A stretch of DNA of 12,751 nt from assembly GCA_903827735.1 (NCBI GenBank), contig CAIKJM010000572.1, positions 1 through 12,751 of the forward strand, in the 5' to 3' direction. Shown piece by piece: positions 1-6,430 of this stretch. Positions within the stretch are counted from its first letter, which is position 1. Each line of letters starts with the position of its first letter. The notes beneath the pieces are model-generated. The model had not been told where the DNA came from. It was given only the letters and a program-made list of their open reading frames with translations, and ran no database searches. The DNA comes from an uncultured Rhodanobacter sp. (GTDB lineage: Bacteria > Pseudomonadota > Gammaproteobacteria > Xanthomonadales > Rhodanobacteraceae). Position numbers and translations under genes: made by a program.

Positions 1-2
1 CA

Positions 3-743
3 AAACACAATCACGATCTACTCTTCCCCGGCCACGTGTCGACACTGTCGGTCACCGATCCAGAGTTAATCGAGATTTTCGACAACTGGGCGTTCGGCGA
101 TGTGCCGGCTGAAATGGGCCCGGACGTACGCACGCGCCTGATGCTTCAGCTTGCTGCGATCATCGCGTGCCAAGCGGTCGGCGAATACCGCTTAATGCTC
201 GGCGCCGCGCTTAACGTCGGCGTCAGTCCGATCGAAGTAAGGGAAATCGTCTACCAAGCGCTGCCATACGTTGGCATGGCCCGACTGTATGATTTTCTTG
301 GAGCCACCAACGAAGTCTTCGTGAACCGAGGCGTATCTCTTCCACTTGAAAGCCAAGGTACCACCACCGAGGAAACGCGCTTCGATAAAGGACTGGCCGT
401 TCAGCAAGAAATATTTGGTGACCGGATTGAGGCGATGTACGAAAAATCGCCAAGAGACCAGCTTCACATCCAGACATTTTTATCAGCCAATTGCTTCGGC
501 GATTTTTATACGCGCAACGGTCTGCCTCTAAAACTGCGCGAACTGCTGACCTTCGCCATACTCACAGCCATGGGCGGTTGCGAATCACAGCTCGCTGGGC
601 ACGTTGCGGGGAACCTTGCCATCGGTAACGGCCGTTCGGTGTTGATTGGAACCGTGACGCAGCTGATCCCGTTTATCGGCTATCCGCGGTCTTTAAATGC
701 TTTGCGCCTAATCAACGAAGCAACGGGGGAGCACGCCGATTGA
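3..743 (+). CDS. Carboxymuconolactone decarboxylase family protein, 5' end outside window
   Basis: The frame is open from the first bases of the window, with no stop upstream of the GTG at 36. The residues before that GTG (KHNHDLLFPGH) read as family-like sequence, so I treat the gene as truncated by the window edge and GTG 36 as an internal valine. Two related helical halves are visible. The first has TRLMLQLAAIIACQ followed by GAALNVGVSPIEVREI and QALPYVGM. The second has LRELLTFAILTAMGGCESQLAGH followed by QLIPFIGYPRSLNAL. This duplicated carboxymuconolactone decarboxylase/AhpD-like layout is typical of cytoplasmic, oligomeric helical proteins of uncertain substrate. The second half keeps one Cys and a His six residues later (C-x5-H), not the redox CxxC of AhpD, so peroxidase activity is not implied. 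It converges on the effector gene at 930-2378. Family call is firm; biochemical role is unknown. Confidence 0.88.
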   Translation, partial: KHNHDLLFPGHVSTLSVTDPELIEIFDNWAFGDVPAEMGPDVRTRLMLQLAAIIACQAVGEYRLMLGAALNVGVSPIEVREIVYQALPYVGMARLYDFLGATNEVFVNRGVSLPLESQGTTTEETRFDKGLAVQQEIFGDRIEAMYEKSPRDQLHIQTFLSANCFGDFYTRNGLPLKLRELLTFAILTAMGGCESQLAGHVAGNLAIGNGRSVLIGTVTQLIPFIGYPRSLNALRLINEATGEHAD

Positions 744-929
744 ACGCACAGCTGCGCGCGAGGATGCGGACAGAGATGTGCATGTCTCATTTGTCTACGA
801 GGGCGGATTCACTTGCTAGCCAGAATATTGGCTTCCTTCTTAAGGAATAGGTGCTCCCAAAGCGGCCGTTCGCGATCGGCTGCTATGGGCCTATTTCAGC
901 CGTCTTCAGCTTTTCCGAGCTTCGGCGTC

Positions 930-2378
930 CTAGCGCCCCATCGTTGGACCATGCTGCTGAGGCTGCACCTGCATCGCCTGCTGCACCTGTTGCTGCACTT
1001 GTTGCTGTTGCTGATTGACCTGCTGCATCGCCTGCGTGTGCTGCTCAACGGGGGTGTGGACTGCTTGCGCCGTTGGGATGGGGCGCGCTATTTCCCGTGA
1101 TGGCGACGCCGGATCGCCTTGCACGGCAAACGCGTTGGCACCATCGGTGCTCAGCACCACGTGGTCCACTCGGCTCAATCCATGCGCTTTGGCACCGACT
1201 GCGACACCAGCAGCAAGGTTGGTGCTGTGCTGATCCGGCGTGCGTCCGTGCTCGGCGTCCAGGCGATGCACTGCACTTAGCGATTGTTGGAACAACGCGT
1301 AGTCCGGGTGCGCGGGATGATTCAGGAGCAACGGATACGCCTTGTGGGCGTAGCCGACAACGTTTTCGATGCCGTGGGAGGCAGCGTTGACAGTCCCGTG
1401 GTAGTCCTCCACGGCTTCGTCCTTGATCGCACGAAGCGCTTCCCCAGTTTGCTTGATATTGCTTTCGACCCGATGGACAACCGCTCCCTCAGCGTCGAGC
1501 ACGGGCTTGTTGATTTCGTATTCCAGATGCGCGATGTCTCGTGCGCGTTCGATCTGGCCACGGTAGTGCCCGATCATCACGCTGTGTTCGGCCGCCAAGG
1601 CTTCGTTTTGCGGCGTGATGATGGATTTCCCGATCACGCTGTTGTCGGGCAGGAAGTTCCCCATCTTATGTGCTTCACCCTGGATTTTCCCCAGGATGGG
1701 CTCGTCGGGTGTGAGCGCGTTGAGCAGTCGGCTGTCGTGGTAGCCGGCACCCTGCAAAGCCTGGATATCCTTGGGCACGGCATAGATGTGCACTTGCCCA
1801 AAGTGCGGGCTGGCTGCGCTCACCACGTCCGTCGCACGGACGTGGTCAATGACCTGGCTGCCGCCTTCGGGAATATGCAAGCCACTCAGGCCTGCTGCTC
1901 CGAATGCATTGAACGTCTCCCCTTTCAATCCGTATTTGTAGGCATTCATCTCGGCTTCGGTGCCGCCCAGCGAATGGCCAGTGACGCTCACCGGCACCGG
2001 AGAGTGGTAAAGCTCGGCCTTTTGCTTGGCAAGACCGATCACTTTTTCGGTGAAAGCGTTGGAATCGGCCCCTTGGTCGTTGACCCCTTTGACCGCCATG
2101 TCCACATCAGTGACCAACACGTCTTTTTTGAATTCGCGGTCCATCTCCGTCCCGCGATAGGCAATCACCACTTCATGGGTCGAGTCCAATCTCTCATATG
2201 CGGTCGCCTGAAATCCTGTTTTGGGATTGTCCGCATGCGCAATTGGCCGGTATTCCACGCCATCGAGTGTGACGCGCTTATAAGACATCGCCCGGCCATC
2301 CGGCGCTCGCGTCTCCACCTCCGGATCTTTGTAGGCGGCATCGCTGAGCAGCGCGTAGTCCTTCGTGCTGAGTGTCAT
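930..2378 (-). CDS. Putative X-T4SS antibacterial effector: lipase-like domain plus C-terminal XVIPCD and Gln-rich tail
   Basis: This 482-residue protein has no signal peptide. Residues about 1-250 form a class 3-lipase-like alpha/beta hydrolase. VIAYRGTE (71-78) matches the beta-strand RGT element, and GHSLGG (134-139) is the nucleophile elbow with Ser136. Asp184 (RATDVV) and His214 (GYHD) are plausible triad partners. Residues about 260-345 are helical linker. Residues about 350-455 resemble XVIPCD: HPDYALFQQSL, VHRLDAEHGRTPDQ, DHVVLSTDG, FAVQGDP and a TPVEQ segment. A tail of mainly Q, V and M (about 444-475) follows. In the known family this C-terminal domain binds the VirD4 coupling protein and directs transfer through the X-T4SS into rival bacteria. 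The inferred activity is phospholipid or lipid hydrolysis in the target envelope. The ATG overlaps the TGA of the lipoprotein gene (ATGA, 2375-2378), and AAGGAA at 2387-2392 is its ribosome site, so translation is probably coupled. Lipase plus XVIPCD is well supported; substrate is not. Confidence 0.9.
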   Translation of the reverse strand: MTLSTKDYALLSDAAYKDPEVETRAPDGRAMSYKRVTLDGVEYRPIAHADNPKTGFQATAYERLDSTHEVVIAYRGTEMDREFKKDVLVTDVDMAVKGVNDQGADSNAFTEKVIGLAKQKAELYHSPVPVSVTGHSLGGTEAEMNAYKYGLKGETFNAFGAAGLSGLHIPEGGSQVIDHVRATDVVSAASPHFGQVHIYAVPKDIQALQGAGYHDSRLLNALTPDEPILGKIQGEAHKMGNFLPDNSVIGKSIITPQNEALAAEHSVMIGHYRGQIERARDIAHLEYEINKPVLDAEGAVVHRVESNIKQTGEALRAIKDEAVEDYHGTVNAASHGIENVVGYAHKAYPLLLNHPAHPDYALFQQSLSAVHRLDAEHGRTPDQHSTNLAAGVAVGAKAHGLSRVDHVVLSTDGANAFAVQGDPASPSREIARPIPTAQAVHTPVEQHTQAMQQVNQQQQQVQQQVQQAMQVQPQQHGPTMGR

Positions 2379-2968
2379 TGAAAGCGTTCCTTCGCGATGT
2401 AGGTGACGGAGAACGGATGGTCAGACGGCAACAGCTTGCTGCCATCCGTGATGCCTACATCGACCCGCTCGGTGTCAGCCTGTGCATACGACAGACCGGA
2501 GAAATACCAGGTCTCCGGCTTCTGCGCTTCGATGCTCTTGGGCGACATGCCAGGCGTCATCATCAAATTCTTGTGCTGCAAATACGTCGTCACACCGGTC
2601 AGCTGCCAATGGCAGACGCCCTTGCCGTAGTAGTCGCCGTCTTCCATCAGGTCGGCATAGAACTCGCCCGTATACGTGTTCTCCCCTGTCTTGGTCATTG
2701 GGATGGTGACGGTCTTGTCCGGCGCATTGGTCGCACCGCTGCCAGGCCGAGTCGGAGCACAAAAAGGGTTTGAGACGTCGTATTGCACCATCGTCCGCAT
2801 CGAATCAAAGCGCCCTGGCGCATCCTTGATCGTGACCGTGAGCTCGTAACGCTTGGTGGGGTGCGCTTTGGTTTTGATATCCGGAGTTGTCATGTTCGAT
2901 GAGCCGCAAGCAGTCGTAGAGGTCAGGATGGCCAGCGCAAGCGAGGCCGCCAGAAGTGGTTTCGTCAT
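2375..2968 (-). CDS. Putative immunity lipoprotein for the adjacent X-T4SS lipase effector
   Basis: This 197-residue protein starts MTKPLLAASLALAILTSTTAC, a lipoprotein signal peptide with the candidate acylated Cys at residue 21. The lipobox is loose (TTAC, no Leu at -3). The mature part reads as beta-rich and has two further cysteines (NPFCAPT and GKGVCHW) that could form a disulfide in the periplasm. The motif YTGEFYADLMEDGDYYGKGVC gives it a compact beta-sandwich look. It is the first gene of a two-gene unit, and its TGA shares bases with the effector ATG. Cognate inhibitors of X-T4SS effectors are typically periplasmic lipoproteins encoded directly beside the toxin, so position and localisation both point to immunity. 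The inhibitory mechanism cannot be read from sequence. No convincing Shine-Dalgarno precedes the ATG, but the signal peptide fits this start. It could instead be an unrelated lipoprotein, which I consider unlikely. Confidence 0.85.
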   Translation of the reverse strand: MTKPLLAASLALAILTSTTACGSSNMTTPDIKTKAHPTKRYELTVTIKDAPGRFDSMRTMVQYDVSNPFCAPTRPGSGATNAPDKTVTIPMTKTGENTYTGEFYADLMEDGDYYGKGVCHWQLTGVTTYLQHKNLMMTPGMSPKSIEAQKPETWYFSGLSYAQADTERVDVGITDGSKLLPSDHPFSVTYIAKERFQ

Positions 2969-3327
2969 AGCGAATGTTTTTCAGAAGAAGACACGCCACA
3001 GGCGCCCTGAGGCAGTGGGCATGTTCCGTAGGGGCGGATCAAACAAGGGCGCGGATGGGCGTATGCGGAGATGCGGAGCGTCAGCGCGCTCGTGCCAGTC
3101 ATTGTGATCGACGTGATGCGTTTAACCATCACTTTGCTCCTTGCGTCGTTGGCCCGAGTGTATCCCCAACCCGCCCCCGCGAATAACCAAGGGGCTCACA
3201 TTCGGAAAAGCCTTACAAGCGAAGCGTGAAGCCGCCCGCTCTTAATGGAGCCTCGGTGAAGATAAGTGCAGCGTAATCCACTGAATCAGTCATTTTGGTG
3301 CATGATATTGGGAAACGAGGAGACATC
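2969..3327. other. Gene-poor interval upstream of the effector unit and the antitoxin
   Basis: This 359-base stretch lies between two divergently transcribed units and should hold both promoters, but I see no convincing -35/-10 pair on either strand. A 37-codon frame at 3116-3229 (plus) begins with a hydrophobic MRLTITLLLASLA segment. It lacks a ribosome site and I do not call it. Confidence 0.4.
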
Positions 3328-3543
3328 ATGCGCGTCATCAATTTGACCGAAGCAACGCGAAACCTCAGCAAGACCTTTGACCGCGTAGTCGACGGTGACT
3401 TGACGATCATCACGCGCCGCGGCGACGGCAAGGGCGAGCGCGCAGTCGTTCTACTAAGCGCTGCGAACTATCACGCGATGGTCGCCAGGATCGCTACCGG
3501 CGCACCTCATGCGTCGGATGCGACGGTAGAACAGTCGTCGTAA
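3328..3543 (+). CDS. Phd/YefM-type antitoxin, no adjacent toxin seen
   Basis: The product is 71 residues. MRVINLTEATRNLSKTFDRV followed by DLTIITRRG and a VVLLSAANYHAM segment is the standard Phd/YefM pattern: a DNA-binding N-terminal half with the ITRRG strand and a VLLS...Y helix start, then a short disordered C-terminus that would bind a toxin. ATG 3328 is chosen because GAGGAG (3317-3322) sits 5 bases upstream; an in-frame TTG at 3295 would add eleven atypical residues. Such antitoxins normally repress their own promoter and neutralise a RelE/YoeB- or Doc-type toxin encoded next door. The plus strand downstream carries no toxin-like frame, and the next gene (3588-3920) lies on the opposite strand and resembles no toxin I know. 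It may be an orphan antitoxin or act on a distant toxin. Confidence 0.88.
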   Translation: MRVINLTEATRNLSKTFDRVVDGDLTIITRRGDGKGERAVVLLSAANYHAMVARIATGAPHASDATVEQSS

Positions 3544-3587
3544 CGCGAATTTAGTCACAGCCGATCCAAGATTGAACACGTGGCGAC

Positions 3588-3920
3588 CTAGCGCATTTTT
3601 TCCGCTTGCAGCACCACAATGGCCAAGTCGGTTTCACGTTCATCAAGCGCGCTGGGTACTCGAAGCTCTCCCCTCACCCAGATGTAGACAGCAAAATCGC
3701 CGGCCTCGTGTTCGTCGACATGATGAACAGTGTCGCCAGACAATATCTGCGCATTCTTTTCGCCCCGAAGTAGAGGACCCTCTGCAGTTTTGCGTCGTGT
3801 TTCCGATCCGAAGCATGCATCGATGACAGCTGCACCGAGCAAAACATCAATATCGTTCCGCTGACTACCCTCATGCAGCATCGCGTCTTCGGAAATTGTC
3901 AGAATGTGGTGATAGCCCAT
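3588..3920 (-). CDS. Hypothetical protein, about 110 residues
   Basis: The frame starts MGYHHILTISEDAM and ends VVLQAEKMR. I choose ATG 3920 because GAGGTG lies a few bases upstream; an in-frame GTG at 3926 overlaps that ribosome site. The protein is soluble and acidic, with no signal peptide or membrane segment. The second half, with GDTVHHVDEHEAGDFAVYIWVRG, looks like a small beta-rich fold. I do not recognise a family. The plus strand is also open over parts of this region, but in the codon-aligned antisense phase where shadows of a real gene are expected. It converges on the antitoxin gene 44 bases away, so a role as its toxin would require an unusual opposite-strand arrangement. Confidence 0.55.
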   Translation of the reverse strand: MGYHHILTISEDAMLHEGSQRNDIDVLLGAAVIDACFGSETRRKTAEGPLLRGEKNAQILSGDTVHHVDEHEAGDFAVYIWVRGELRVPSALDERETDLAIVVLQAEKMR

Positions 3921-4050
3921 AAGCACCTCGCGTATGTCGTGAAAGATGACTCGATGTTAGTCATCGACGACGCGGGTGTCGGCCCGGGACTTCAGGAACG
4001 GCAGGAAGCGATCGTCCAAAAATGCGCGGCTAAGACTGATCTTTAACTGA

Positions 4051-4509
4051 TCACAGCGAGGTGGAGCAATGAAAAACCGCCAGCGCAGTCACACCCAATG
4101 ATGCGCCGTCGTAAAGAATTCTCGACATGGTCATCGCTCCGATATGGTTTTGATACTGCAGATGGTAGATAGCAGTCCAAGATCCCATGGATGTCGTGGT
4201 CACTGAAATCACAAGATTGCCGACACCTTCCTTAATAACCACTACTCTGAAATTGGGCGAATCTCGCGCGATGGTTTGTACGTCGCCCCCAGCCGAGTAC
4301 ACAGTAAACAGACCGCCGCTCTTCGTAATCTCAACGCTTTGGGTGGCGTCCGGTGTGACGTCCTGCATGATTCGACCATCTTTTGTCGGAGCTTCTGGCA
4401 AATAGGCTTCGACCTCATGGTCAGATTTGCACTGTGCGTTGAATCCGTCAGGCAAAGAAGTCACCGAAGATCCGGCAAGGGCGACAATCATCATTAAAGG
4501 AAAGACCAC
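4051..4509 (-). CDS. Secreted hypothetical protein with N-terminal signal peptide
   Basis: The product is about 152 residues. GTG 4509 is preferred over an in-frame TTG at 4521 because GGAG (4516-4519) lies six bases upstream of the GTG, while the TTG overlaps that ribosome site. The N-terminus VVFPLMMIVALAGSSVTS is a hydrophobic export signal without the usual positive start. The mature part has one Cys soon after cleavage (NAQCKSD) and another near the C-terminus (VFHCSTSL), a possible disulfide. The middle is rich in beta-prone segments (FRVVVIKEGVGNLVISVTTTS). Its start lies 16 bases inside the preceding 82-codon frame. No family was recognised. A periplasmic beta-rich protein in this setting could be an orphan immunity protein, but that is conjecture. 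Confidence 0.55.
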   Translation of the reverse strand: MVFPLMMIVALAGSSVTSLPDGFNAQCKSDHEVEAYLPEAPTKDGRIMQDVTPDATQSVEITKSGGLFTVYSAGGDVQTIARDSPNFRVVVIKEGVGNLVISVTTTSMGSWTAIYHLQYQNHIGAMTMSRILYDGASLGVTALAVFHCSTSL

Positions 4510-4742
4510 GAAAATCTCCAAAGAATAGGCGACTGGATAAATTGCCCGTCAGTGTCTTCTAGTACGCCCTCCCCCACCATCATGCATTGAACAACGTAAA
4601 CCGGTAGGTCGACGTGACCGAATTTCTGGGAAGTCGACGAACAGGTGTCCTTGCTGCAAAGTATCACCAGTTGTAGGAATCGGATTGCCAGAAGCGCAAA
4701 CCCAAAACTTATCTTGTCATAGCGACAGTGCCAGCTTCGCAC
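4494..4742 (-). CDS. Doubtful small ORF, possibly a frameshifted gene
   Basis: This is an open frame of 82 codons from GTG 4742. It has a hydrophobic stretch (FGFALLAIRFLQLVIL) followed by a soluble tail ending QFIQSPILWRFSWSFL. It overlaps the secreted hypothetical at 4051-4509 by 16 bases. There is no ribosome site before the GTG. Seven bases upstream of that GTG, ATG 4749 in another frame gives MGAKLALSL and then stops, but this second frame reads on for about 50 more sense codons (DKFWVCASGNPIPTTG...). Either frame, or a broken gene joining the two, is possible. No function is assigned. Confidence 0.3.
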   Translation of the reverse strand: MRSWHCRYDKISFGFALLAIRFLQLVILCSKDTCSSTSQKFGHVDLPVYVVQCMMVGEGVLEDTDGQFIQSPILWRFSWSFL

Positions 4743-4752
4743 CCATAATTCC

Positions 4753-4932
4753 CTATTTCAGCTCTTCTTCGAGATCACTACTGAAGCGAGTCGCGAGGTA
4801 CAAGCCCACCGTGCCGACGTTGATGCTGTGCGTGATGCGCACCGCTGCGATTAGCTCGCGTTCGCTACAGCTGAAGTGGCCGCACCAGTGCGCGCGGCTG
4901 AGGTCATCACGTAGGTTGATGGGGTCGTCCAT
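4753..4932 (-). CDS. DUF3606-like small protein
   Basis: The product is 59 residues and starts MDDPINLRDDLSRAHWCGHFSCSERELIAAVRI. The sequence INL, then a tryptophan, a [CS]-E-[RE]-EL helix start, AAV and a final helix ending LYLA matches the short helix-turn-helix-like DUF3606 domain, which usually fills such proteins completely. Function of the domain is unknown. ATG 4932 lies two bases after the TGA of the 80-residue gene (4935-4937), so the two genes are almost certainly co-transcribed and probably translationally coupled. An in-frame TTG at 4938 would overlap the upstream stop and is less likely. Two cysteines (WCGHFSC) are unusual for the fold as I remember it. Confidence 0.7.
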   Translation of the reverse strand: MDDPINLRDDLSRAHWCGHFSCSERELIAAVRITHSINVGTVGLYLATRFSSDLEEELK

Positions 4933-4934
4933 AA

Positions 4935-5177
4935 TCAAGCCGCGACCAGCTTCAACTGCGGCGCCGGTCTTGCGTAGCGCGCCAGAAGGATCGTCGTGTC
5001 GGGCGTCTGGAGCGCCACAGTGACCGCCGCACCCGATTTCCCGTGGATCATCCGGGCGAGTTCACGACCGTCGGAGATCGCCGCCGCGGCGCTGTCGTGT
5101 TTGATCAACGGCATGCCGTCTCGATCGACCATCCATAGACCGCTGTGTTCTTGCCTGATGGTGAAGACGGTGGTCAT
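4935..5177 (-). CDS. Conserved-looking hypothetical protein, 80 residues
   Basis: The N-terminus is MTTVFTIRQEHSGLWMVDRDG and the C-terminus APQLKLVAA. I choose ATG 5177 because GAGG lies nine bases upstream and because the residues encoded further upstream (AHLRFILSKLRARLSQ) look like leader sequence. The upstream frame also runs toward the candidate RNA terminator. The pattern of a beta hairpin (TIRQEHSGLWMVDRDGMPLIKH) followed by a helix (AAAAISDGRELARMIHG) resembles small proteins of the DUF2188 type, but I cannot assign the family firmly. It is the first gene of a tight pair with the DUF3606-like gene. It has no signal peptide, so it is cytoplasmic. Confidence 0.7.
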   Translation of the reverse strand: MTTVFTIRQEHSGLWMVDRDGMPLIKHDSAAAAISDGRELARMIHGKSGAAVTVALQTPDTTILLARYARPAPQLKLVAA

Positions 5178-5287
5178 CTGCGACAGCCTCGCTCGGAGCT
5201 TGCTCAGGATGAAGCGAAGATGCGCCGGAACGCATGCCCTGCCTATCGGCCAAGGTCGACCAACCGCGTAAGGCAATGCTCTTCCCT

Positions 5288-5319
5288 GAAAAGAAAATGG
5301 CGCCGTTCCCTGGCACCAT
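5288..5319 (-). terminator. Intrinsic terminator ending the candidate RNA
   Basis: On the minus strand ATGGTGCC (5312-5319) pairs with GGCGCCAT (5297-5304), giving eight pairs with one G-U wobble around a 7-base loop. The U-rich run TTTCTTTTC (5288-5296) follows directly. This is the clearest rho-independent terminator in the window. Confidence 0.75.
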
Positions 5320-5430
5320 CGCGCTTCCCTTCGCTCGGTTTGCGCCGCGTGTCCTCCCCCGCTCCCGAATTGGTGGCGTTACCGAGCGTCCTGCCAGCCG
5401 GGGTCGTGGCGCATCCGGAGAATGCGCCCC
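5288..5430 (-). ncRNA. Candidate structured small RNA with intrinsic terminator
   Basis: Read on the minus strand, three elements follow one another. A perfect 7-bp hairpin pairs 5422-5428 with 5408-5414 around a 7-base loop. A long-range perfect 8-bp helix, CGCTCGGT (5381-5388) with ACCGAGCG (5332-5339), has an inner 4-bp CGCC/GGCG helix (5375-5378 with 5343-5346). Last comes the terminator at 5288-5319. No protein frame here has a ribosome site or family-like sequence. The 5' end near 5430 is a guess; a weak promoter-like TGTGAC, 17 bases, TACATG lies just upstream on the minus strand. It could be a free-standing sRNA or an attenuating leader for the 4935-5177 gene, whose start is 110 bases beyond the terminator. 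I do not recognise a known RNA family. Confidence 0.5.
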
Positions 5431-5674
5431 TCATGGCATGTAGAGAATCAGCAAAATGCGTCACACCGTGCAGGGTTTACCTGACAGAATGAGGGACGCG
5501 AACTGAGTCTTGCTTGGCCGAAATAGTGGGCAGTTGGTTACTTCGGCGCACGCCATCAGAGCATCTTCTAGACTGCTCATAAGTGGGCCGCCAAGGCCAT
5601 TCTCGACTTTGCTGGCAACAGGGCATTCCCGGGTGGGAGAGCGGCTCTGGGGGATGATGGAAGGGCGCTGACGC

Positions 5675-5683
5675 TGCTATATT
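5675..5683 (+). promoter_or_regulatory. Extended -10 promoter element before the secreted protein gene
   Basis: TGCTATATT is a TGn-extended -10 box whose start site would fall about 25 bases before ATG 5714. The -35 position (TGATGG, 5655-5660) is poor, as is tolerated with an extended -10. The rest of 5431-5713 holds nothing else I can name. Confidence 0.4.
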
Positions 5684-5713
5684 CGCGGCGTTCGTCACTC
5701 ACAGGGGAAGGGA

Positions 5714-6430
5714 ATGAATCTGAGCAATCGGATGATGGCTGCCGCTGGGCAATCGCCTGACAAGCGGGGATTTATGGAGCGCTGCTTGAGAGAATGGCTG
5801 GTACTCCTCGGCATTTTTCTGTCGCTTGCGGGAGCCGCCTTGCCGGCTGCTGCTGGCGAAATTCCAGACAACGTGAGAAATCTTTCCATCGCCATCAACA
5901 ACGCCGATGTTCGTGTGCCCTTCGGAGAGTTCATTGACGCGGCCCTTCACACGCAAGGGGTTGAGACCAAGGTGGAGTTAGACGGCGGTGATTACCTTGT
6001 TCACATTGTAGGGAGAGACAAGCTAAAAGGAACTGAAGACGATATAGGCATGCAGTTCACCCCAACGAACAAGGATGTGATCCTTTTAAGGCGCATGACA
6101 CACAACGAAGATGATGTGCCCGACGACGAAGTTTCCCAAACTTTTGTGAGCATCTTGTCCACCCTAACGCCTCCGAAGCAGGCAAATCACACAACTTCCG
6201 CCCCAGTCCAGTCCCCAGCTTCCTCCGCCGATGTTCAAAAATTTATCGGCTATGCAAACCAGTGGACCGCTGCATGCAATGAGGGCAGCGGACTGCAAGC
6301 TCGGCAAGCGTGTGATCAACGCGACCATTGGGTAGGCTTACTACATGCTAAGGGCTGGTGCCGGGGGCCGGACACCGCGCCCGAAAGTGATAAAAACTGG
6401 CATCCCTCCTGCCCGGCGCCTGCTCAATGA
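5714..6430 (+). CDS. Secreted hypothetical protein with C-terminal Cys-rich domain
   Basis: The product is 238 residues from ATG 5714, which has a strong AGGGGAAGGGA ribosome site. An alternative ATG at 5774 (GCGGGG upstream) gives a more ordinary signal peptide, MERCLREWLVLLGIFLSLAG, cleaved after ALPAAA. With the first start the n-region is unusually long. The mature N-terminal half (NLSIAINNADVRVPFGEF to LLRRMTHNEDD) is of unknown fold. A Pro/Ser/Thr-rich linker (TPPKQANHTTSAPVQSPASS) follows. The C-terminal 55 residues (WTAACNEGSG, ARQACDQRD, LHAKGWCRG, HPSCPA) form a four-cysteine module of a type that recurs in exported proteins of this bacterial group, presumably disulfide-bonded in the periplasm. 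It converges on the lipoprotein gene with a 7-base overlap of the coding ends. Function is not known. Confidence 0.75.
   Translation: MNLSNRMMAAAGQSPDKRGFMERCLREWLVLLGIFLSLAGAALPAAAGEIPDNVRNLSIAINNADVRVPFGEFIDAALHTQGVETKVELDGGDYLVHIVGRDKLKGTEDDIGMQFTPTNKDVILLRRMTHNEDDVPDDEVSQTFVSILSTLTPPKQANHTTSAPVQSPASSADVQKFIGYANQWTAACNEGSGLQARQACDQRDHWVGLLHAKGWCRGPDTAPESDKNWHPSCPAPAQ

Noticed and set aside
813..1100. Leu/His-rich 95-codon plus-strand frame
   Set aside because: It is the antisense of the Q-rich tail codons of the effector, hence the LLHLLL pattern.
1284..2381. 365-codon open frame on the plus strand
   Set aside because: It lies antisense to the effector, reads as Val/His/Phe-rich shadow sequence, and has no ribosome site; the minus-strand protein has clear domains.
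3116..3229. 37-codon frame with a hydrophobic start (MRLTITLLLASLA)
   Set aside because: No ribosome site, very short, no conserved feature; probably chance.
3873..4037. Plus-strand frame reading KDDSMLVIDDAGVGPGLQE
   Set aside because: No ribosome site, and its first half is codon-aligned antisense to the gene at 3588-3920; the tail alone is too short to support.
3924..4053. Minus-strand open stretch ending SRADTRVVDD
   Set aside because: No start codon with a ribosome site and it follows the stop of the 4051-4509 gene in another frame; not enough to call.
5234..5443. Small frames on both strands over the candidate RNA
   Set aside because: Arg/Pro-rich sequence without ribosome sites; the strong pairing and terminator explain the region better.
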